From: Naumannella halotolerans
GTDB taxonomy: Bacteria > Actinomycetota > Actinomycetes > Propionibacteriales > Propionibacteriaceae
DNA length: 64,000 bases
Assembly (NCBI RefSeq): GCF_004364645.1
Contig: NZ_SOAW01000001.1
Location: 1,674,001 to 1,738,000, forward strand
Direction of reading: 5' to 3'
Part shown: positions 1 to 9,859 of the stretch, one piece after another
Layout: each line of letters starts with the position of its first letter
Position numbering within the stretch: position 1 is the first letter of the stretch
Translations under genes and position numbers: made by a program
The notes under the pieces: model-generated
Databases searched by the model: none
What the model was told of the DNA's origin: nothing
Seen by the model: the letters and a program-made list of their open reading frames with translations, nothing else

Positions 1-2363
1 GACAATCCGCCCTCGTCGGCCACCACCGCGATCGCACCGCTGCGGTCGGTGCTGAGGACGGTCATGTGCATCGAGCGCAGCATGGTCACCGTCGACGGTG
101 CCGGGTGGCCGTAGTCGTTGTCCTCCCCTGCCCCGATCAGGGCGACCCGAGCACCGGTGGCGGCCAGGAACTCCTCGTCCTGTCGTGACGACCCGTGATG
201 GGGCACCTTCAACACATCGGCCCGCACCGAAGCGCCTGCGGCCAGAAGCTGGCTCTGGCCGGCGGGTTCGAGGTCGCCGGTTGCCAAGACGGTCAGCTCC
301 GGGGTGGCGATCCGGGCCACGATGCTGGCGTCATTCTCCGCACCCGACTCACTGTCCGAACCCGGCGCTGCCTCAGTCACCGACACCGGGCCGTTCGCCA
401 GGGGCGCCAGTATCTCGACACTCGCCCCGGCGACGGCGAACCGATCGCCTCGCCGCACAGTTCGGGGTTGCAGCCCGTGACCGGCCAGTTGACGAGCCAC
501 CTCGGCATTGCCCGTCGATGCTGCCGACACCAGCACGGTGCCGACGGTACGCCGCGACCCGAACACCCCCTCGATGCCACCGACATGATCGGCGTGGGAA
601 TGGCTGAGCATCAACAACGGGACCGTCCGTACCTGCAGTTGGTCCAGGCACGTGCGGATCGGACCTGCCTCGGGACCGGTGTCGACGACGATCGCCGCAC
701 CACCGCCGAGGTCGATCACCAAACCGTCCCCCTGACCGACCTCGCAACCCACCACCGCCCACTCGCGGGGCGGCCAGCCGGGAGGGTTCACCGGTCGCAG
801 CAGGGCCAACAGCAGCAGTATCGCCATGCCGACGGTGAGCCAGCGATGGCGCAGCAACCGTCCTGCCAACCAGGCGACGATGAGGCAGCCGGTTCCCAAA
901 CCGATGAGTGCCACCGTCGAGGTCGGCCACTCGACCACCGCACCCGGAAGCTGCGAACCGTAGGTGGCTATCCAGATTATTCCCTGGGCGCACCAGCCCG
1001 CGAGGCTGCCTGCGACAGCCGCGGGCCAGGGGTGGATGACCGACAAACCGGCGGCCGTGAAACCCAGCACGGTCGCCGGTCCGACCAACGGCGCGGCCAG
1101 CACGTTCGCCGCCAGCCCGACCAGCGAGACCTGGCCGGACAAGGCGGTCACCACCGGTTGGGTGGCCAACTGCGCGGCCAGGGCGACGCAGAACGCCTCG
1201 GCCAGTGGTCGGGGCAACCACAACGCCAGCCGCTCCGACCAGGGGCCTGCCCAGCAGACGATTCCGCCGGTGGCCAGGACCGACAGGACGAACCCCCACT
1301 GCAGCCCCAGCCAGGGGTCGATCACCAACAAGACGATCACGGCCACCGACAGGGAACGAATACCCCGGGCCCGGCCGCCGGTGACACCGAGCCCGGCCAG
1401 CCCGACCAGGCCCATGGCCGCGGCGCGGACCACGCTCGGTTCAGCCCGACAGAGGACGACGAAGGCGGCCACGCCGAGCGGCCCGACCGCCCGCAGCCAC
1501 CAACCGGTCAGGCCTGCCCACCGGGCCAAGGTGAGTACGAGCGCCAACATCAACGTGAGATTCGCTCCCGAGACAGCTGTCAGGTGGGTCAGCGCGGTGG
1601 CCTCGAACGCGTCATCGAGACCGTCGGGGAAGAACGTCATGTCACCGACCACCAGCGCCGGCACCAGGCCTCGACGCTCCGCCGGTTGCCCGGCGACCGA
1701 CTCCCGCAACCCGGCACGGATGTGTTCGACTGAGTCAGCCACCGGCGATGGAGAGGCGAGCGTCGACGGGGGTGAGCGCAGGCGTCCCACGGCGGCCGAA
1801 CGGTCACCGAGGCGTTCGGGCAGGCTCAACGACACCCGGACCCGCACCGTCGTCCCCACCACCGGTGCGATCAGCCCGGCCGCACGATCGCCCGAGGCGG
1901 TCAGGGTCACCGGAAGCGCGGTCCGCCACCGTCGTCCGCCGCTCTCGAAATCGGTCAGCCGAGCCTGTCTGATCGCGAACTCTCCCCTACCGCCGGCTGC
2001 AGGCAGGACGACCGCATCCTGGGTCAGGCGCACCACCATCGTGGCACCGGCACCGGATTGCGCGGCCTCCCGCACCGGGGACGACTCGAGAACGGCAAGC
2101 TGTAGCCCGGCAGAGGCCGCGACCGGAATGAGCGTGGCCCCGGCCGCGGTCAGGGCCAGCAGCCGCAAGCGCTGACCGGCGATGATCAACACCACCGCGG
2201 CCACCGCCGACGCCACCGAGCCCACCGCTCCGAGGAGCAGGCTCGCCCCCACCGCCGCCCAGGTGAGAACGGCGGTGGGTACGAGTCGCAGGTCCCGCTC
2301 GGTCGTCGGCTCGGCGACCGGCCCGAGAAGTGTCCCCCACCGCCGGTGAAGATCGACGGTCAT
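1..2363 (-). CDS. comEC: ComEC/Rec2 DNA-uptake channel, C-terminus cut by window edge
   Basis: This is the polytopic membrane channel thought to carry single-stranded DNA into the cell during natural transformation. The frame is open from an ATG at 2363 to the window edge (787 codons visible). It has hydrophobic N-terminal helices, a soluble OB-like region, a long Competence-type membrane block (for example LTAVSGANLTLMLALVLTLA), then a metallo-beta-lactamase-like domain with the metal-binding motif LSHSHADHVGG and a later KVPHHGSS. The start codon overlaps the comEA stop (TGATG-type overlap at 2360-2363), so the two genes are translationally coupled. No frameshift is seen. The missing part is only the extreme C-terminus. 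The family assignment is secure. Whether the organism is actually transformable is not shown. Confidence 0.93.
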   Translation of the reverse strand, partial: MTVDLHRRWGTLLGPVAEPTTERDLRLVPTAVLTWAAVGASLLLGAVGSVASAVAAVVLIIAGQRLRLLALTAAGATLIPVAASAGLQLAVLESSPVREAAQSGAGATMVVRLTQDAVVLPAAGGRGEFAIRQARLTDFESGGRRWRTALPVTLTASGDRAAGLIAPVVGTTVRVRVSLSLPERLGDRSAAVGRLRSPPSTLASPSPVADSVEHIRAGLRESVAGQPAERRGLVPALVVGDMTFFPDGLDDAFEATALTHLTAVSGANLTLMLALVLTLARWAGLTGWWLRAVGPLGVAAFVVLCRAEPSVVRAAAMGLVGLAGLGVTGGRARGIRSLSVAVIVLLVIDPWLGLQWGFVLSVLATGGIVCWAGPWSERLALWLPRPLAEAFCVALAAQLATQPVVTALSGQVSLVGLAANVLAAPLVGPATVLGFTAAGLSVIHPWPAAVAGSLAGWCAQGIIWIATYGSQLPGAVVEWPTSTVALIGLGTGCLIVAWLAGRLLRHRWLTVGMAILLLLALLRPVNPPGWPPREWAVVGCEVGQGDGLVIDLGGGAAIVVDTGPEAGPIRTCLDQLQVRTVPLLMLSHSHADHVGGIEGVFGSRRTVGTVLVSAASTGNAEVARQLAGHGLQPRTVRRGDRFAVAGASVEILAPLANGPVSVTEAAPGSDSESGAENDASIVARIATPELTVLATGDLEPAGQSQLLAAGASVRADVLKVPHHGSSRQDEEFLAATGARVALIGAGEDNDYGHPAPSTVTMLRSMHMTVLSTDRSGAIAVVADEGGL

Positions 2364-3397
2364 ACCGAGATCAACGGGGCCAACTCGGCATAGGTCTTCG
2401 GCCCGATCCCGGACACGTCCTGCAACTCCTCGATGCTGGCGAACGGGCCTTGTTCGGTACGCCAGGCAATGATCTTGGCTGCAGTCTTCGGACCCACCCC
2501 GGGCAGCGCCTCGAGCTCACCGGCGGTCGCGGTGTTGATGTTGATCTTGGTTCCGGAGCCCTCGGCACCGGTGGTGGCGCCATTGTCCCCACCACCGCTG
2601 TCCCCGCCACCGCGTACCTCCCCTGCCGGTTCGGAGCTGCTGCCGACGACGATCTGCTGCCCGTCGGACAGGGGTTGGGCCAGGTTCAGCTCGGCCGGAT
2701 CGGCACCCTCGGACAGTCCCCCGGCAGCCGCCAGGGCGTCGTCGACCCGGGAACCGGCCGCCAACTCGACCACTCCTGGTTCCTCGACCTCCCCGAGCAC
2801 ATGCACGGTCACCCTCTGGGTCACGGATGCTTCGGCCGTCGGAGCAGCTGCGACGGACCCGGTCGCCGCCGGTACGGCAACGGCCTCGATCGGCACCGGC
2901 CTGTTCAGCCAGGACCGGAACCCAAAGACACCGACGAGCAAACCGACCAGGACCAACAGCACCACCACGTGCAGGGCCGTGAACCGCCGCCGACCCGGCG
3001 GCCACCGCTCCGCGACAGGATCGGTCACCTCACCGGCCGGAGGCTCCTGACCCAACCGGGGTACGCCTGCCGGTCGAGGCCTCGCAGCCGCGGTCTCGGA
3101 CGTGCCGTCGGCATCGGCCCGCCTGCGCCGCAGCGTCGCGACCTCGGCCAGCCAATCCGGATCGGGGTGCAGAACCTCCGTCGGCCGGTCATCCGGATCC
3201 TCGCCACCGACCCGCATCACCGCGCGCCGCGGCCGCTCGTCGGCACCGGGACGCCGACGGCTCCGTGTATCCGGTCGGCGGTGATCGGGCGACCTGACCC
3301 GATCATCGACCGGGACCGTCACCGATCCGGCGACCATCTCCTCGAGCCGCTGTCGTACCCGGTCGGTCACCCGGGCATCGCCGAACAGGTCTGCCAT
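2360..3397 (-). CDS. comEA: ComEA-type DNA-binding competence protein
   Basis: ComEA binds double-stranded DNA outside the membrane and hands it to ComEC. The 345-residue product has a charged cytoplasmic N-terminus, one transmembrane helix (about residues 141-160), a SLBB domain (about 194-252, beginning VTVHVLGEVEEPGVVEL), a Gly/Ser-rich linker, and a C-terminal pair of helix-hairpin-helix motifs (about 283-345, with LPGVGPKTAAKII and VSGIGPKTYAEL). The order is typical of actinobacterial ComEA, although the N-terminal cytoplasmic extension is long. The ATG at 3397 was chosen. A GTG at 3427 in the same frame would add ten residues, and neither has a clear Shine-Dalgarno sequence. It is followed by comEC with overlapping stop and start. 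Confidence 0.9.
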   Translation of the reverse strand: MADLFGDARVTDRVRQRLEEMVAGSVTVPVDDRVRSPDHRRPDTRSRRRPGADERPRRAVMRVGGEDPDDRPTEVLHPDPDWLAEVATLRRRRADADGTSETAAARPRPAGVPRLGQEPPAGEVTDPVAERWPPGRRRFTALHVVVLLVLVGLLVGVFGFRSWLNRPVPIEAVAVPAATGSVAAAPTAEASVTQRVTVHVLGEVEEPGVVELAAGSRVDDALAAAGGLSEGADPAELNLAQPLSDGQQIVVGSSSEPAGEVRGGGDSGGGDNGATTGAEGSGTKININTATAGELEALPGVGPKTAAKIIAWRTEQGPFASIEELQDVSGIGPKTYAELAPLISV

Positions 3398-3561
3398 GTA
3401 CACACCGTCGGCTGCGCCGGTACCCACCGACCGCCCGCCGACGAATCTGTGGACAACCAGGACCGGTCAGCCGCCTGTGGACACGATGCCGGGCGAGGCC
3501 ACTGGGGAGCGACAACGAGTACGTCGAGACCGAGCAGTACCGGCTCGGGCGATGACTGCCT

Positions 3562-4356
3562 TCAGTCAGTACTGGGGTGTCGGCGGTAGGAGTTCGGCGT
3601 GAGGCCCAGGACGCGGCGGAAGTCGGTGGTGAGGTGGGCGTGGTCGGCGTACCCGAGATCGGCAGCGACCTGGCTGATCGTCAGGAACGGATCCTCGCGT
3701 AGACGTTGGGCGGCCTCCTGGAGGCGGTAGCGGCGGATGACGGTCAGCGGTGGCAGGCCGACATGGCGTCGCGCAAGACGCTGCACTGCCCGGATCGAGA
3801 TGCCCAGTCGATGGGCGACCTGATCGACACCGACGATGGTGCGGTCGGCGGAGATCAGGTCTTCCATCGCATTGGCCAGCAGACCGCTCTCCCCCGCTGG
3901 GTCAAGATGCGCGCTGATCCATGCGGTGCAGGCTCCGACGGCGCGCTCGCGCCCCGTTGTCTCGTCATCGTGGCGCATCGCGGCCCGAACGGTCTGATGC
4001 AACTCGGTGGCATCGAAGGGCATTTCGATGTCGTGGATCGCACGAGGATCGGGGTGGAGAGCGGCGATCCCAGCCGGTCGCAGAAGTACCCCGACGGCCC
4101 AGCCCCGCCCTCGCAGATCGCGATGTGATGCCCCGGTGGTGGGGCCCGCCAGGATCACGTTCTCGGGTTGGACGACGAGGTTGGAGGCCGGGAACGGCAG
4201 TAGCTCCTGTCGTGAGATTCGCCCGGCGGGAAGGTTCCATCGAGGGATCCAGAACCAGCGGATCAGCTCACGCAGTTCTTGGGGCGCGGGTTCTCGATGG
4301 AACGACGGCAGCCTGGCCGGGTAGAGGACACCGCGGCCATCGCTCAGGTCAGCCAT
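3562..4356 (-). CDS. AraC-family transcriptional regulator
   Basis: A 264-residue one-domain-plus-HTH regulator. The N-terminal part (about 1-160) resembles the DUF6597/AraC ligand-binding half, starting with HREPAPQELRELIRWFWIP. The C-terminal part (about 165-260) is a double helix-turn-helix with ISIRAVQRLARRHVG and the second-helix signature LGYADHAHLTTDFRRVLGLT. The ATG at 4356 has an AGAGGGG Shine-Dalgarno sequence just upstream. Longer in-frame starts would run through the divergent promoter. It is divergent from the VOC gene at 4429 with 72 bp between them, so it probably regulates that gene. The effector is unknown. Confidence 0.85.
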   Translation of the reverse strand: MADLSDGRGVLYPARLPSFHREPAPQELRELIRWFWIPRWNLPAGRISRQELLPFPASNLVVQPENVILAGPTTGASHRDLRGRGWAVGVLLRPAGIAALHPDPRAIHDIEMPFDATELHQTVRAAMRHDDETTGRERAVGACTAWISAHLDPAGESGLLANAMEDLISADRTIVGVDQVAHRLGISIRAVQRLARRHVGLPPLTVIRRYRLQEAAQRLREDPFLTISQVAADLGYADHAHLTTDFRRVLGLTPNSYRRHPSTD

Positions 4357-4416
4357 CGTGCCCCTCTTTCTGCGAAGTCGTCGCGAATCTTCAAGCCAGA
4401 CCGGCGGAGTCGCTCG

Positions 4417-4422
4417 TACGGT
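4417..4422 (+). promoter_or_regulatory. -10 box for the VOC gene, leaderless architecture
   Basis: TACGGT ends 6 nt before the ATG at 4429, which places +1 at or next to the start codon. No Shine-Dalgarno sequence is present. Confidence 0.5.
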
Positions 4423-4428
4423 CGCTGC

Positions 4429-4950
4429 ATGGACAATCACGAGACACCCCGACGCGGGGTCACCGGACAGCACACCACCGAGGGCATCCCACACGGCTCG
4501 ACCAGCCTGACCCCGTTCCTGACCATCCAGGGCGCGGCAGACGCGATCGAATTCTATCGCTCGGCGCTCGGCGCTCGGGTGGTCGACGTCACCGAGGTCG
4601 GCGGCATCGTGGTCCACGCCGAACTGGACTTCGGCAACGGCCGACTCCAACTCGGAGAACCCAACCCCGACTATGGATTGGAGCCCGCGCCGGCAGGAGA
4701 GGGCGACTGCTACTCGATCGGCCTGTACTGCGCCGACGTCGATACGTTCGTCGCACGTGCCCAGCAGGCCGGCGCGACGATCCGCGAACCCGTCAGCACA
4801 TTCGTCTCCGGGGACCGGTTCGCCTCCATCCGAGACCCCTTCGGCGTGCGCTGGTCGATCATGTCTCGTGTCGAAGACCTCTCCGAAGCCGAGAGCTCCC
4901 AGCGAGTCGCCCGATGGGCAGCCGAGCAAGAGACGACGAACGCCACCTGA
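4429..4950 (+). CDS. VOC-family (glyoxalase/PhnB-like) protein
   Basis: A 173-residue protein of the vicinal oxygen chelate superfamily. The N-terminal beta-alpha-beta unit reads TPFLTIQGAADAIEFYRSAL and the C-terminal strand reads FASIRDPFGVRWSIMSRV, a pattern shared with PhnB-like and bleomycin/glyoxalase-like proteins. It may be a metal-dependent lyase or isomerase, or a small-molecule binding protein. The substrate cannot be assigned. The gene is divergent from an AraC regulator and converges on leuS. The start at 4429 is supported by a TACGGT -10 box six bases upstream, implying a leaderless transcript. Confidence 0.85.
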   Translation: MDNHETPRRGVTGQHTTEGIPHGSTSLTPFLTIQGAADAIEFYRSALGARVVDVTEVGGIVVHAELDFGNGRLQLGEPNPDYGLEPAPAGEGDCYSIGLYCADVDTFVARAQQAGATIREPVSTFVSGDRFASIRDPFGVRWSIMSRVEDLSEAESSQRVARWAAEQETTNAT

Positions 4951-4976
4951 GCAGCGCTCACCCTCCGCGACAACCG

Positions 4977-4994
4977 GATCAGGTCAACCTGATC
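4977..4994. terminator. Small hairpin between converging genes
   Basis: A perfect 7-bp stem (GATCAGG / CCTGATC) with a 4-nt loop overlaps the leuS stop, between the convergent VOC and leuS genes. There is no clear U-tract on either strand, so a terminator role is tentative. Confidence 0.3.
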
Positions 4995-7488
4995 AAGCGG
5001 GGACGATGCTGACCAGCTTCGGCGCCTTCACGATCACCTTCCGGATCTCGGCACCGGCCAGTGCCCGCTGGACATTGGCATCGGCCAGAGCCAGCTGCTC
5101 CAGGGTCTCGGGAGAGACATCCGGGGCGACCTCCAGCTTCGCGCGTACCTTGCCCTTGATCTGCACCACGCAGGTCACCGAATCCTCCACCAGCAGCGCC
5201 GGATCGGCCGCCGGCCAGGTGGCATTGGCCACCGACGGTGCGTGACCCAGCAGCTCCCACATCTCCTCGGTGACATAGGGAGTGAACAGACTGAGCAGGA
5301 CAGTCACGGTCTCGGCGGCCTCCCGGACCGCCGGATCCCCACCTCCGTTGGCATCCAGGGACTTCCGGGCGGCATTCACCAGCTCCATGATCCGGGCGAC
5401 CGAGACGTTGAACTTGCGTTCGGTGATCTGCTCGGTGACCGCCGCAATCGTCTGGTGGGTCACCCGACGCAATGCCTGGTCCCCGGTCGCCGGATCGGAT
5501 CCGGGTGCGCTGGTCACCTCCGTGGCCAGCCGGTAGGCACGGTTCAGGAACTTCAACGATCCCGCCGGCGACACATCGGCCCAGTCGATGTCGTCCTCCG
5601 GCGGACCGGCGAAGATCACCGTCAGGCGCACCGCATCGACACCGAACTCGTCGATCTGCTTGCCCAGGTCGACACCATTGCCCAGCGACTTCGACATCGC
5701 CTTGCCCTGGTTGATCACCTGCCCCTGGTTCAGCAGCCGTTGCATCGGCTCGGTGAAGTCGATCATGCCCATGTCGTGCAGCACGCGGGTGAAGAACCGC
5801 ATGTACAGCAGGTGCAGGATGGCGTGCTCCACACCGCCGACGTACTGGTAGATCGGCATCCACCGCCCGACCGCCTCGGGATCGAAGGGCCCGTCGGTGT
5901 ATCCGGGTGAGGTGAAGCGGAAGAAGTACCACGAGGAGTCGACGAAGGTGTCCATCGTGTCGGTGTCCCGCTTCGCCGGGCCGCCACAGATCGGGCAGGT
6001 GGTGTTCACCCAATCGGTGGCCGCGGCCAGCGGGGATGTCCCCTTCGGCGCCAGGTCGGCACCGCGCAGATCGGGCAGTTCCACCGGCAGTTGATCATCC
6101 GGTACGGGAACCTCCCCATGCTCGGGGCAATGGATGATCGGGATCGGGCAGCCCCAGAAACGCTGCCGGCTCAGCAACCAGTCGCGCAGGCGGTACGTGA
6201 CCGCCGGCTCGCCACGCCCCTCGGCGGTCAGCTGGGCGATGATCGCTTCGATTCCCGAGGACTTGTCGGTCAGTCCGTCCAAGGTGCCGGAATCGACATA
6301 GGCACCGTCGCCGGTGGTGGCCACACCGGTCTCGGCCGGATCGGCATCACCGGTGTCGACCACCCGACGCACCGGCAGGTCGAACTTCCGGGCGAAGTCC
6401 AGGTCGCGTTGATCATGGGCCGGGACGGCCATCACCGCACCGCTGCCGTAATCGGCCAGGACGTAGTCGGCGACCCAGATCGGCACCTGCTCACCGTTCA
6501 CCGGATTCGTCGCGTACCGGCCGGTGAAGACACCGGTCTTCTCCCGCTCGGTGGACTGCCGGTCGATCTCCGATGCCTGCTTGGTCTTCTCCAGGTAGGC
6601 CTCGAAATCTGCACGATGATCATCGGTCACCAGCTCGTCGGCCAATGCCGACTCCGGCGCCAGCACCATGAAGGTGGCGCCGTAGAGGGTGTCGGGTCGG
6701 GTGGTGAAGACCCGGATCGGTTCACTGCGTCCGTCGACGGCGAAGTCGACCCAGGCACCGGCCGACTTGCCGATCCAGTTGCGCTGCATCGTCAGCACCC
6801 GCTCCGGCCAGTTGCCGGACAACTCGTCCAGACCGGCCAGCAGGTCCTCCACGTAATCGGTGATCTTGAAGTACCACTGGGTCAGGTTCCGCTTGGTCAC
6901 CTCGGCACCGCAACGCTCGCAGTGGCCGTCGATCACCTGTTCATTGGCCAGCACCGTCTGGTCGTTCGGGCACCAGTTGACCGGGCTCGCCTTGCGATAG
7001 GCCAGCCCGCGCTCGAAGAACCTCAGGAACAGCCACTGGGTCCAGCGGTAGTACTCCGGGTCGGAGGTGTGCAACCGCTTGGTCCAGTCCAGGCTCAACC
7101 CGTACCGGCGGAAGGAGCCGGCCTGGGTCTCGATGTTGGCGTAGGTCCACTCGGCCGGATGCGCATTGCGCTTGATCGCAGCGTTCTCGGCCGGCAGCCC
7201 GAAGGAGTCCCAGCCGATCGGATGCAGCACGTCGTAACCCTGCAACCGCAGGAAACGCGCGATCACATCACCCATGGCGAAGGCCTCGGCATGACCCATG
7301 TGCAGATCACCCGAGGGGTAGGGGAACATGTCGAGCACGTAGCGACGTTCCTTCTCGCCGTCGTCGGCGGCGACGAAGGTGTCGTTCTCCTCCCAGTACC
7401 GCTGCCAGCGTTCCTGGGCGGCCACGGCGTCATAGCGCCGCTCCGTCGCCTCGGTCGGCTGCTGCTCGCTGGTCTGCTGCTCGGTCAT
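4993..7488 (-). CDS. leuS: Leucyl-tRNA synthetase
   Basis: Charges tRNA-Leu with leucine in the cytoplasm. The 831-residue product carries the class Ia signature HMGH (residues 63-66), the CP1 editing domain in the middle (with [13 protein letters not shown]), the second signature KAMSKS near residue 595, and the C-terminal anticodon-binding and tail domains. The ATG at 7488 was chosen because GAGGAAGGA lies just upstream. Upstream frame extension would read through the leader region. Expression is probably controlled by the leucine-rich leader peptide and hairpin at 7539-7615. Start, length and motifs are all normal for an actinobacterial enzyme. Confidence 0.97.
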   Translation of the reverse strand: MTEQQTSEQQPTEATERRYDAVAAQERWQRYWEENDTFVAADDGEKERRYVLDMFPYPSGDLHMGHAEAFAMGDVIARFLRLQGYDVLHPIGWDSFGLPAENAAIKRNAHPAEWTYANIETQAGSFRRYGLSLDWTKRLHTSDPEYYRWTQWLFLRFFERGLAYRKASPVNWCPNDQTVLANEQVIDGHCERCGAEVTKRNLTQWYFKITDYVEDLLAGLDELSGNWPERVLTMQRNWIGKSAGAWVDFAVDGRSEPIRVFTTRPDTLYGATFMVLAPESALADELVTDDHRADFEAYLEKTKQASEIDRQSTEREKTGVFTGRYATNPVNGEQVPIWVADYVLADYGSGAVMAVPAHDQRDLDFARKFDLPVRRVVDTGDADPAETGVATTGDGAYVDSGTLDGLTDKSSGIEAIIAQLTAEGRGEPAVTYRLRDWLLSRQRFWGCPIPIIHCPEHGEVPVPDDQLPVELPDLRGADLAPKGTSPLAAATDWVNTTCPICGGPAKRDTDTMDTFVDSSWYFFRFTSPGYTDGPFDPEAVGRWMPIYQYVGGVEHAILHLLYMRFFTRVLHDMGMIDFTEPMQRLLNQGQVINQGKAMSKSLGNGVDLGKQIDEFGVDAVRLTVIFAGPPEDDIDWADVSPAGSLKFLNRAYRLATEVTSAPGSDPATGDQALRRVTHQTIAAVTEQITERKFNVSVARIMELVNAARKSLDANGGGDPAVREAAETVTVLLSLFTPYVTEEMWELLGHAPSVANATWPAADPALLVEDSVTCVVQIKGKVRAKLEVAPDVSPETLEQLALADANVQRALAGAEIRKVIVKAPKLVSIVPA

Positions 7489-7538
7489 CGGTCCTTCCTC
7501 TGCCTGCTCTTCGTGTGGTCTCTCGCCGGACATGCAAA

Positions 7539-7560
7539 GACCCCTCGCACAGGAGGGGTC
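7539..7560 (-). terminator. leuS attenuator hairpin
   Basis: A perfect 8-bp stem GACCCCTC / GAGGGGTC with a 6-nt loop is followed on the minus strand by a short TTT. It lies between the leucine-rich leader peptide stop (7580) and the leuS Shine-Dalgarno sequence. A competing pairing is possible between GCCGC near the end of the leader peptide and the GCGGC just upstream of this stem. Confidence 0.6.
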
Positions 7561-7579
7561 GCCGCATCGAGCCTTGTGC

Positions 7580-7615
7580 TCAACGCGGCCCGAGAAGGAG
7601 CAGGGCACGTGCCAT
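7580..7615 (-). CDS. leuS leader peptide (four consecutive Leu codons)
   Basis: An 11-codon ORF encodes [11 protein letters not shown] and a stop. The four leucine codons in a row (CTG CTC CTT CTC) are a classic ribosome-stalling element. Leucine starvation would stall the ribosome and alter folding of the downstream 7539-7560 hairpin, raising leuS transcription. TACAAT lies 6 nt before the ATG, so the leader mRNA probably begins at the peptide start codon. Position, content and the following hairpin together make this a strong attenuation candidate. No homology search was run. Confidence 0.8.
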   Translation of the reverse strand: MARALLLLGPR

Positions 7616-7621
7616 AGGGGC

Positions 7622-7627
7622 ATTGTA
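7622..7627 (-). promoter_or_regulatory. -10 box of the leuS leader transcript
   Basis: TACAAT on the minus strand, six bases before the leader-peptide ATG. No convincing -35 element is seen at the usual distance. Confidence 0.6.
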
Positions 7628-7764
7628 GCCCCGACGCCGCGGCCGGGTACACCGGACAACCAGCGACCGGGGTCACGCCGATGGGCCATGGGCGACCATC
7701 GGCCGTCCCACGCGACCCGGCCCGTCCGTTGCTCCCCGAGCACGAGCGGTGCGGGTATGAGATC

Positions 7765-8730
7765 TCAGCGGCTGCGCCGGAACTCCTCGACCTCCGCGCG
7801 GGTCGGCGGTTGGGCACCGATTCTGGTGACCACCAGCGCCGAGGCGGCGGTGGCCACGGCCAATGCCTCGGCCACGTCCTCGGGATGTCGGTGGTACGCG
7901 GCGAGGAATCCCGCCATGAAGGTGTCCCCGGCGGAGATGGTGTCGACCAGCTCGACCCGGTGACCGGGCGCGCGTACCGGTTCGGACCCGGCTCTCACGG
8001 CGACCGCGCCGTCGGGGCCGAGGGTGAGCAGGCCCAGGTCGATGCCGTAGCGGTCGATCCACTCGGTGAACACGTCCTCGGCGTTGCGGTCGGGAGCCAC
8101 CGCCCCGGCGAGGAAGTTCACATCGTCGTCGCTGGCCTTCACCACGCTGACGAATCCTCGACGCCGACGCTCCCCCAGTACCTCCAGCCACGGTTCCAAC
8201 CGGGCCCAGTAGTCGGCGGCATCCTCGACCAGACTCGGCCGCACGTTCAGGTCGACCGACAGGTTGCAGTTCTGCCGAGCGGCCCAGTCCAGCAGAACCG
8301 ATGCCCCCGGCTCGATCACCACGGCCAGGGTGCCGGTGTGCAGCCAGTCCGTCGGCGACAGTTCCGGCAACTCCTCGCCACGCCAGGCGAAGTTCGCCGT
8401 GTCGGTGAAGTGGAAGGTGTAGCTGGCGCGACCGTCGTCATCCAGGCTGACCACGGCCATCGAGGTCGGCTCGTCGGTCGACACCGCGAGTTCGAGGTCG
8501 ACGTTCTTGCCCTCGAGGTATCCGCGCAGTTGCCGGCCGAGGGCGTCGGTCGAGAGCCGTCCGAGGAAGCTCGCCCGCTCGCCCATCAGTTCCAGTGCGA
8601 TCGCGGTCGTCATCGGGCCACCGGCCGACGTCGCGCTCCACGTGCTGGAGAAGTGGTCGTCGGTCTCATTGCCCGTGGGCAGCAGATCGATGAGCGCCTC
8701 ACCGCAGCTGACGAATCGACTGATGGTCAC
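7765..8730 (-). CDS. PfkB-family sugar kinase (fructokinase-like)
   Basis: A 321-residue ribokinase/PfkB-fold kinase that phosphorylates a sugar or related alcohol with ATP. It starts with VSCGEALIDLLP, has the GG-containing substrate region SAGGPMTTAIALELMG, and carries PfkB signature 2 as DTISAGDTFMAGFLAAY, in which the usual GAGD is SAGD while the catalytic Asp is retained. The GTG start at 8730 follows TACGCT by six bases, suggesting leaderless expression. The exact sugar is not determinable; fructokinase is the closest impression. It lies behind the leuS leader region, but leuS has its own promoter. Confidence 0.87.
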   Translation of the reverse strand: MTISRFVSCGEALIDLLPTGNETDDHFSSTWSATSAGGPMTTAIALELMGERASFLGRLSTDALGRQLRGYLEGKNVDLELAVSTDEPTSMAVVSLDDDGRASYTFHFTDTANFAWRGEELPELSPTDWLHTGTLAVVIEPGASVLLDWAARQNCNLSVDLNVRPSLVEDAADYWARLEPWLEVLGERRRRGFVSVVKASDDDVNFLAGAVAPDRNAEDVFTEWIDRYGIDLGLLTLGPDGAVAVRAGSEPVRAPGHRVELVDTISAGDTFMAGFLAAYHRHPEDVAEALAVATAASALVVTRIGAQPPTRAEVEEFRRSR

Positions 8731-8800
8731 CGCGGCAGCGTAGCGCGGGGATCACCCCTGGTCGCGCCGTCCCGCCCGCGGCCGGGCCTCACCGGTCGGG

Positions 8801-9859
8801 TCAGCCGGACCCGGCTGCCTCGCCGAACCGCGGCCCGAACAACTGGGGCGGCAACCGCGTCTGTCGCCGGCCGACCAGGCTCGGATCCCAGGCACTCGGG
8901 GGGACCATGGCGCAGTTCAGCTCCAACAGGTCAGCGGCGAGCCCATCGCTGGGATCCAGGACCTGTGCCCGCTCGGCGCAGATCAGCTGCAGCGCACCGT
9001 CCCCGTCGACCCAGGCCGCGGTACCCAACAGGCACAGCGCTCCCACTGCCCACTCCGCGGGGGTACGGCGCACCACGGCCGACCACAGGGCGACAGCGGC
9101 CGGGGCAGCGTCGCGGTCCAGGCGGGCGAGTGCGGCCGCCCGCCCGGCTGCGGTGCCGGCGAGCAGCGCCAGTTCGATCCAGGGGTCCGCACCCGCCAGC
9201 GACGGCTCGAAACCCTCCTCCGACCGGTCCGACGATCCCGGACCGGAACATTCGGTCGCGATCGCATCGAGCAGACGATCCATCCGCTCGTGGCGGTCGG
9301 CGTCACCGGGGTGCTCACCGGCGAGCCGCAGGAGTACCGCAGCGAAGGCGGTCGTGTCCTCCTGCACCGACGGCAGCGCCAGGCGTCCGACATCGGAGCG
9401 ACTGGGCAGGGCGACCATGCCGTGCATCACCGCCGCGACGACCGACGGGGTGGCATCGTCACAGACCGCGGCGGCATCGTCGAACACCGAGAACCACCGT
9501 CCGTCGGTGACCACCAGCGCATCGCGCACCTGTTCTCGAGGAAGGACATCGCAGCACAGCGCGAACAACCACTCGGTGGGATGGTCGGAGTCGTCGACGA
9601 AGGCGATGATCACCGCGGCATCACCACCGTTGGCGTTGATCATCTTCGTCACGAATCCAGGCACGTGGACGAAGTCCTCCGGTTCGGGTAGATCGATCCG
9701 AGCAGTCACGACGAGGCGTTTGCCGTGCAGCACCAAGATCACCAACGAGTGCTGCGGGTGGAACCCGAGCAGGTACGGTACGGCGGCGATCAGGTCACCG
9801 CGGTCGGAGATCCGCAGGGTCGAGGCATCCATGGCCGGTCCGGAGGTCGAGGCTTCCAT
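8801..9859 (-). CDS. DUF4192 domain protein
   Basis: A 352-residue protein from the ATG at 9859. It contains the DUF4192 hallmark near the N-terminus (LRISDRGDLIAAVPYLLGFH, then SLVILVLHG), and the helical C-terminal half extends to a proline-rich end. The family is widespread in Actinobacteria and has no established function. Another in-frame ATG at 9832 is equally possible and neither has a strong Shine-Dalgarno sequence. No signal peptide or membrane helix is evident. Confidence 0.8.
   Translation of the reverse strand: MEASTSGPAMDASTLRISDRGDLIAAVPYLLGFHPQHSLVILVLHGKRLVVTARIDLPEPEDFVHVPGFVTKMINANGGDAAVIIAFVDDSDHPTEWLFALCCDVLPREQVRDALVVTDGRWFSVFDDAAAVCDDATPSVVAAVMHGMVALPSRSDVGRLALPSVQEDTTAFAAVLLRLAGEHPGDADRHERMDRLLDAIATECSGPGSSDRSEEGFEPSLAGADPWIELALLAGTAAGRAAALARLDRDAAPAAVALWSAVVRRTPAEWAVGALCLLGTAAWVDGDGALQLICAERAQVLDPSDGLAADLLELNCAMVPPSAWDPSLVGRRQTRLPPQLFGPRFGEAAGSG

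Noticed and set aside
195-2340. Long plus-strand open frames opposite comEC
   Set aside because: High-GC shadow frames with Arg/Pro/Gly-rich composition. The minus-strand frame has clear ComEC motifs from end to end.
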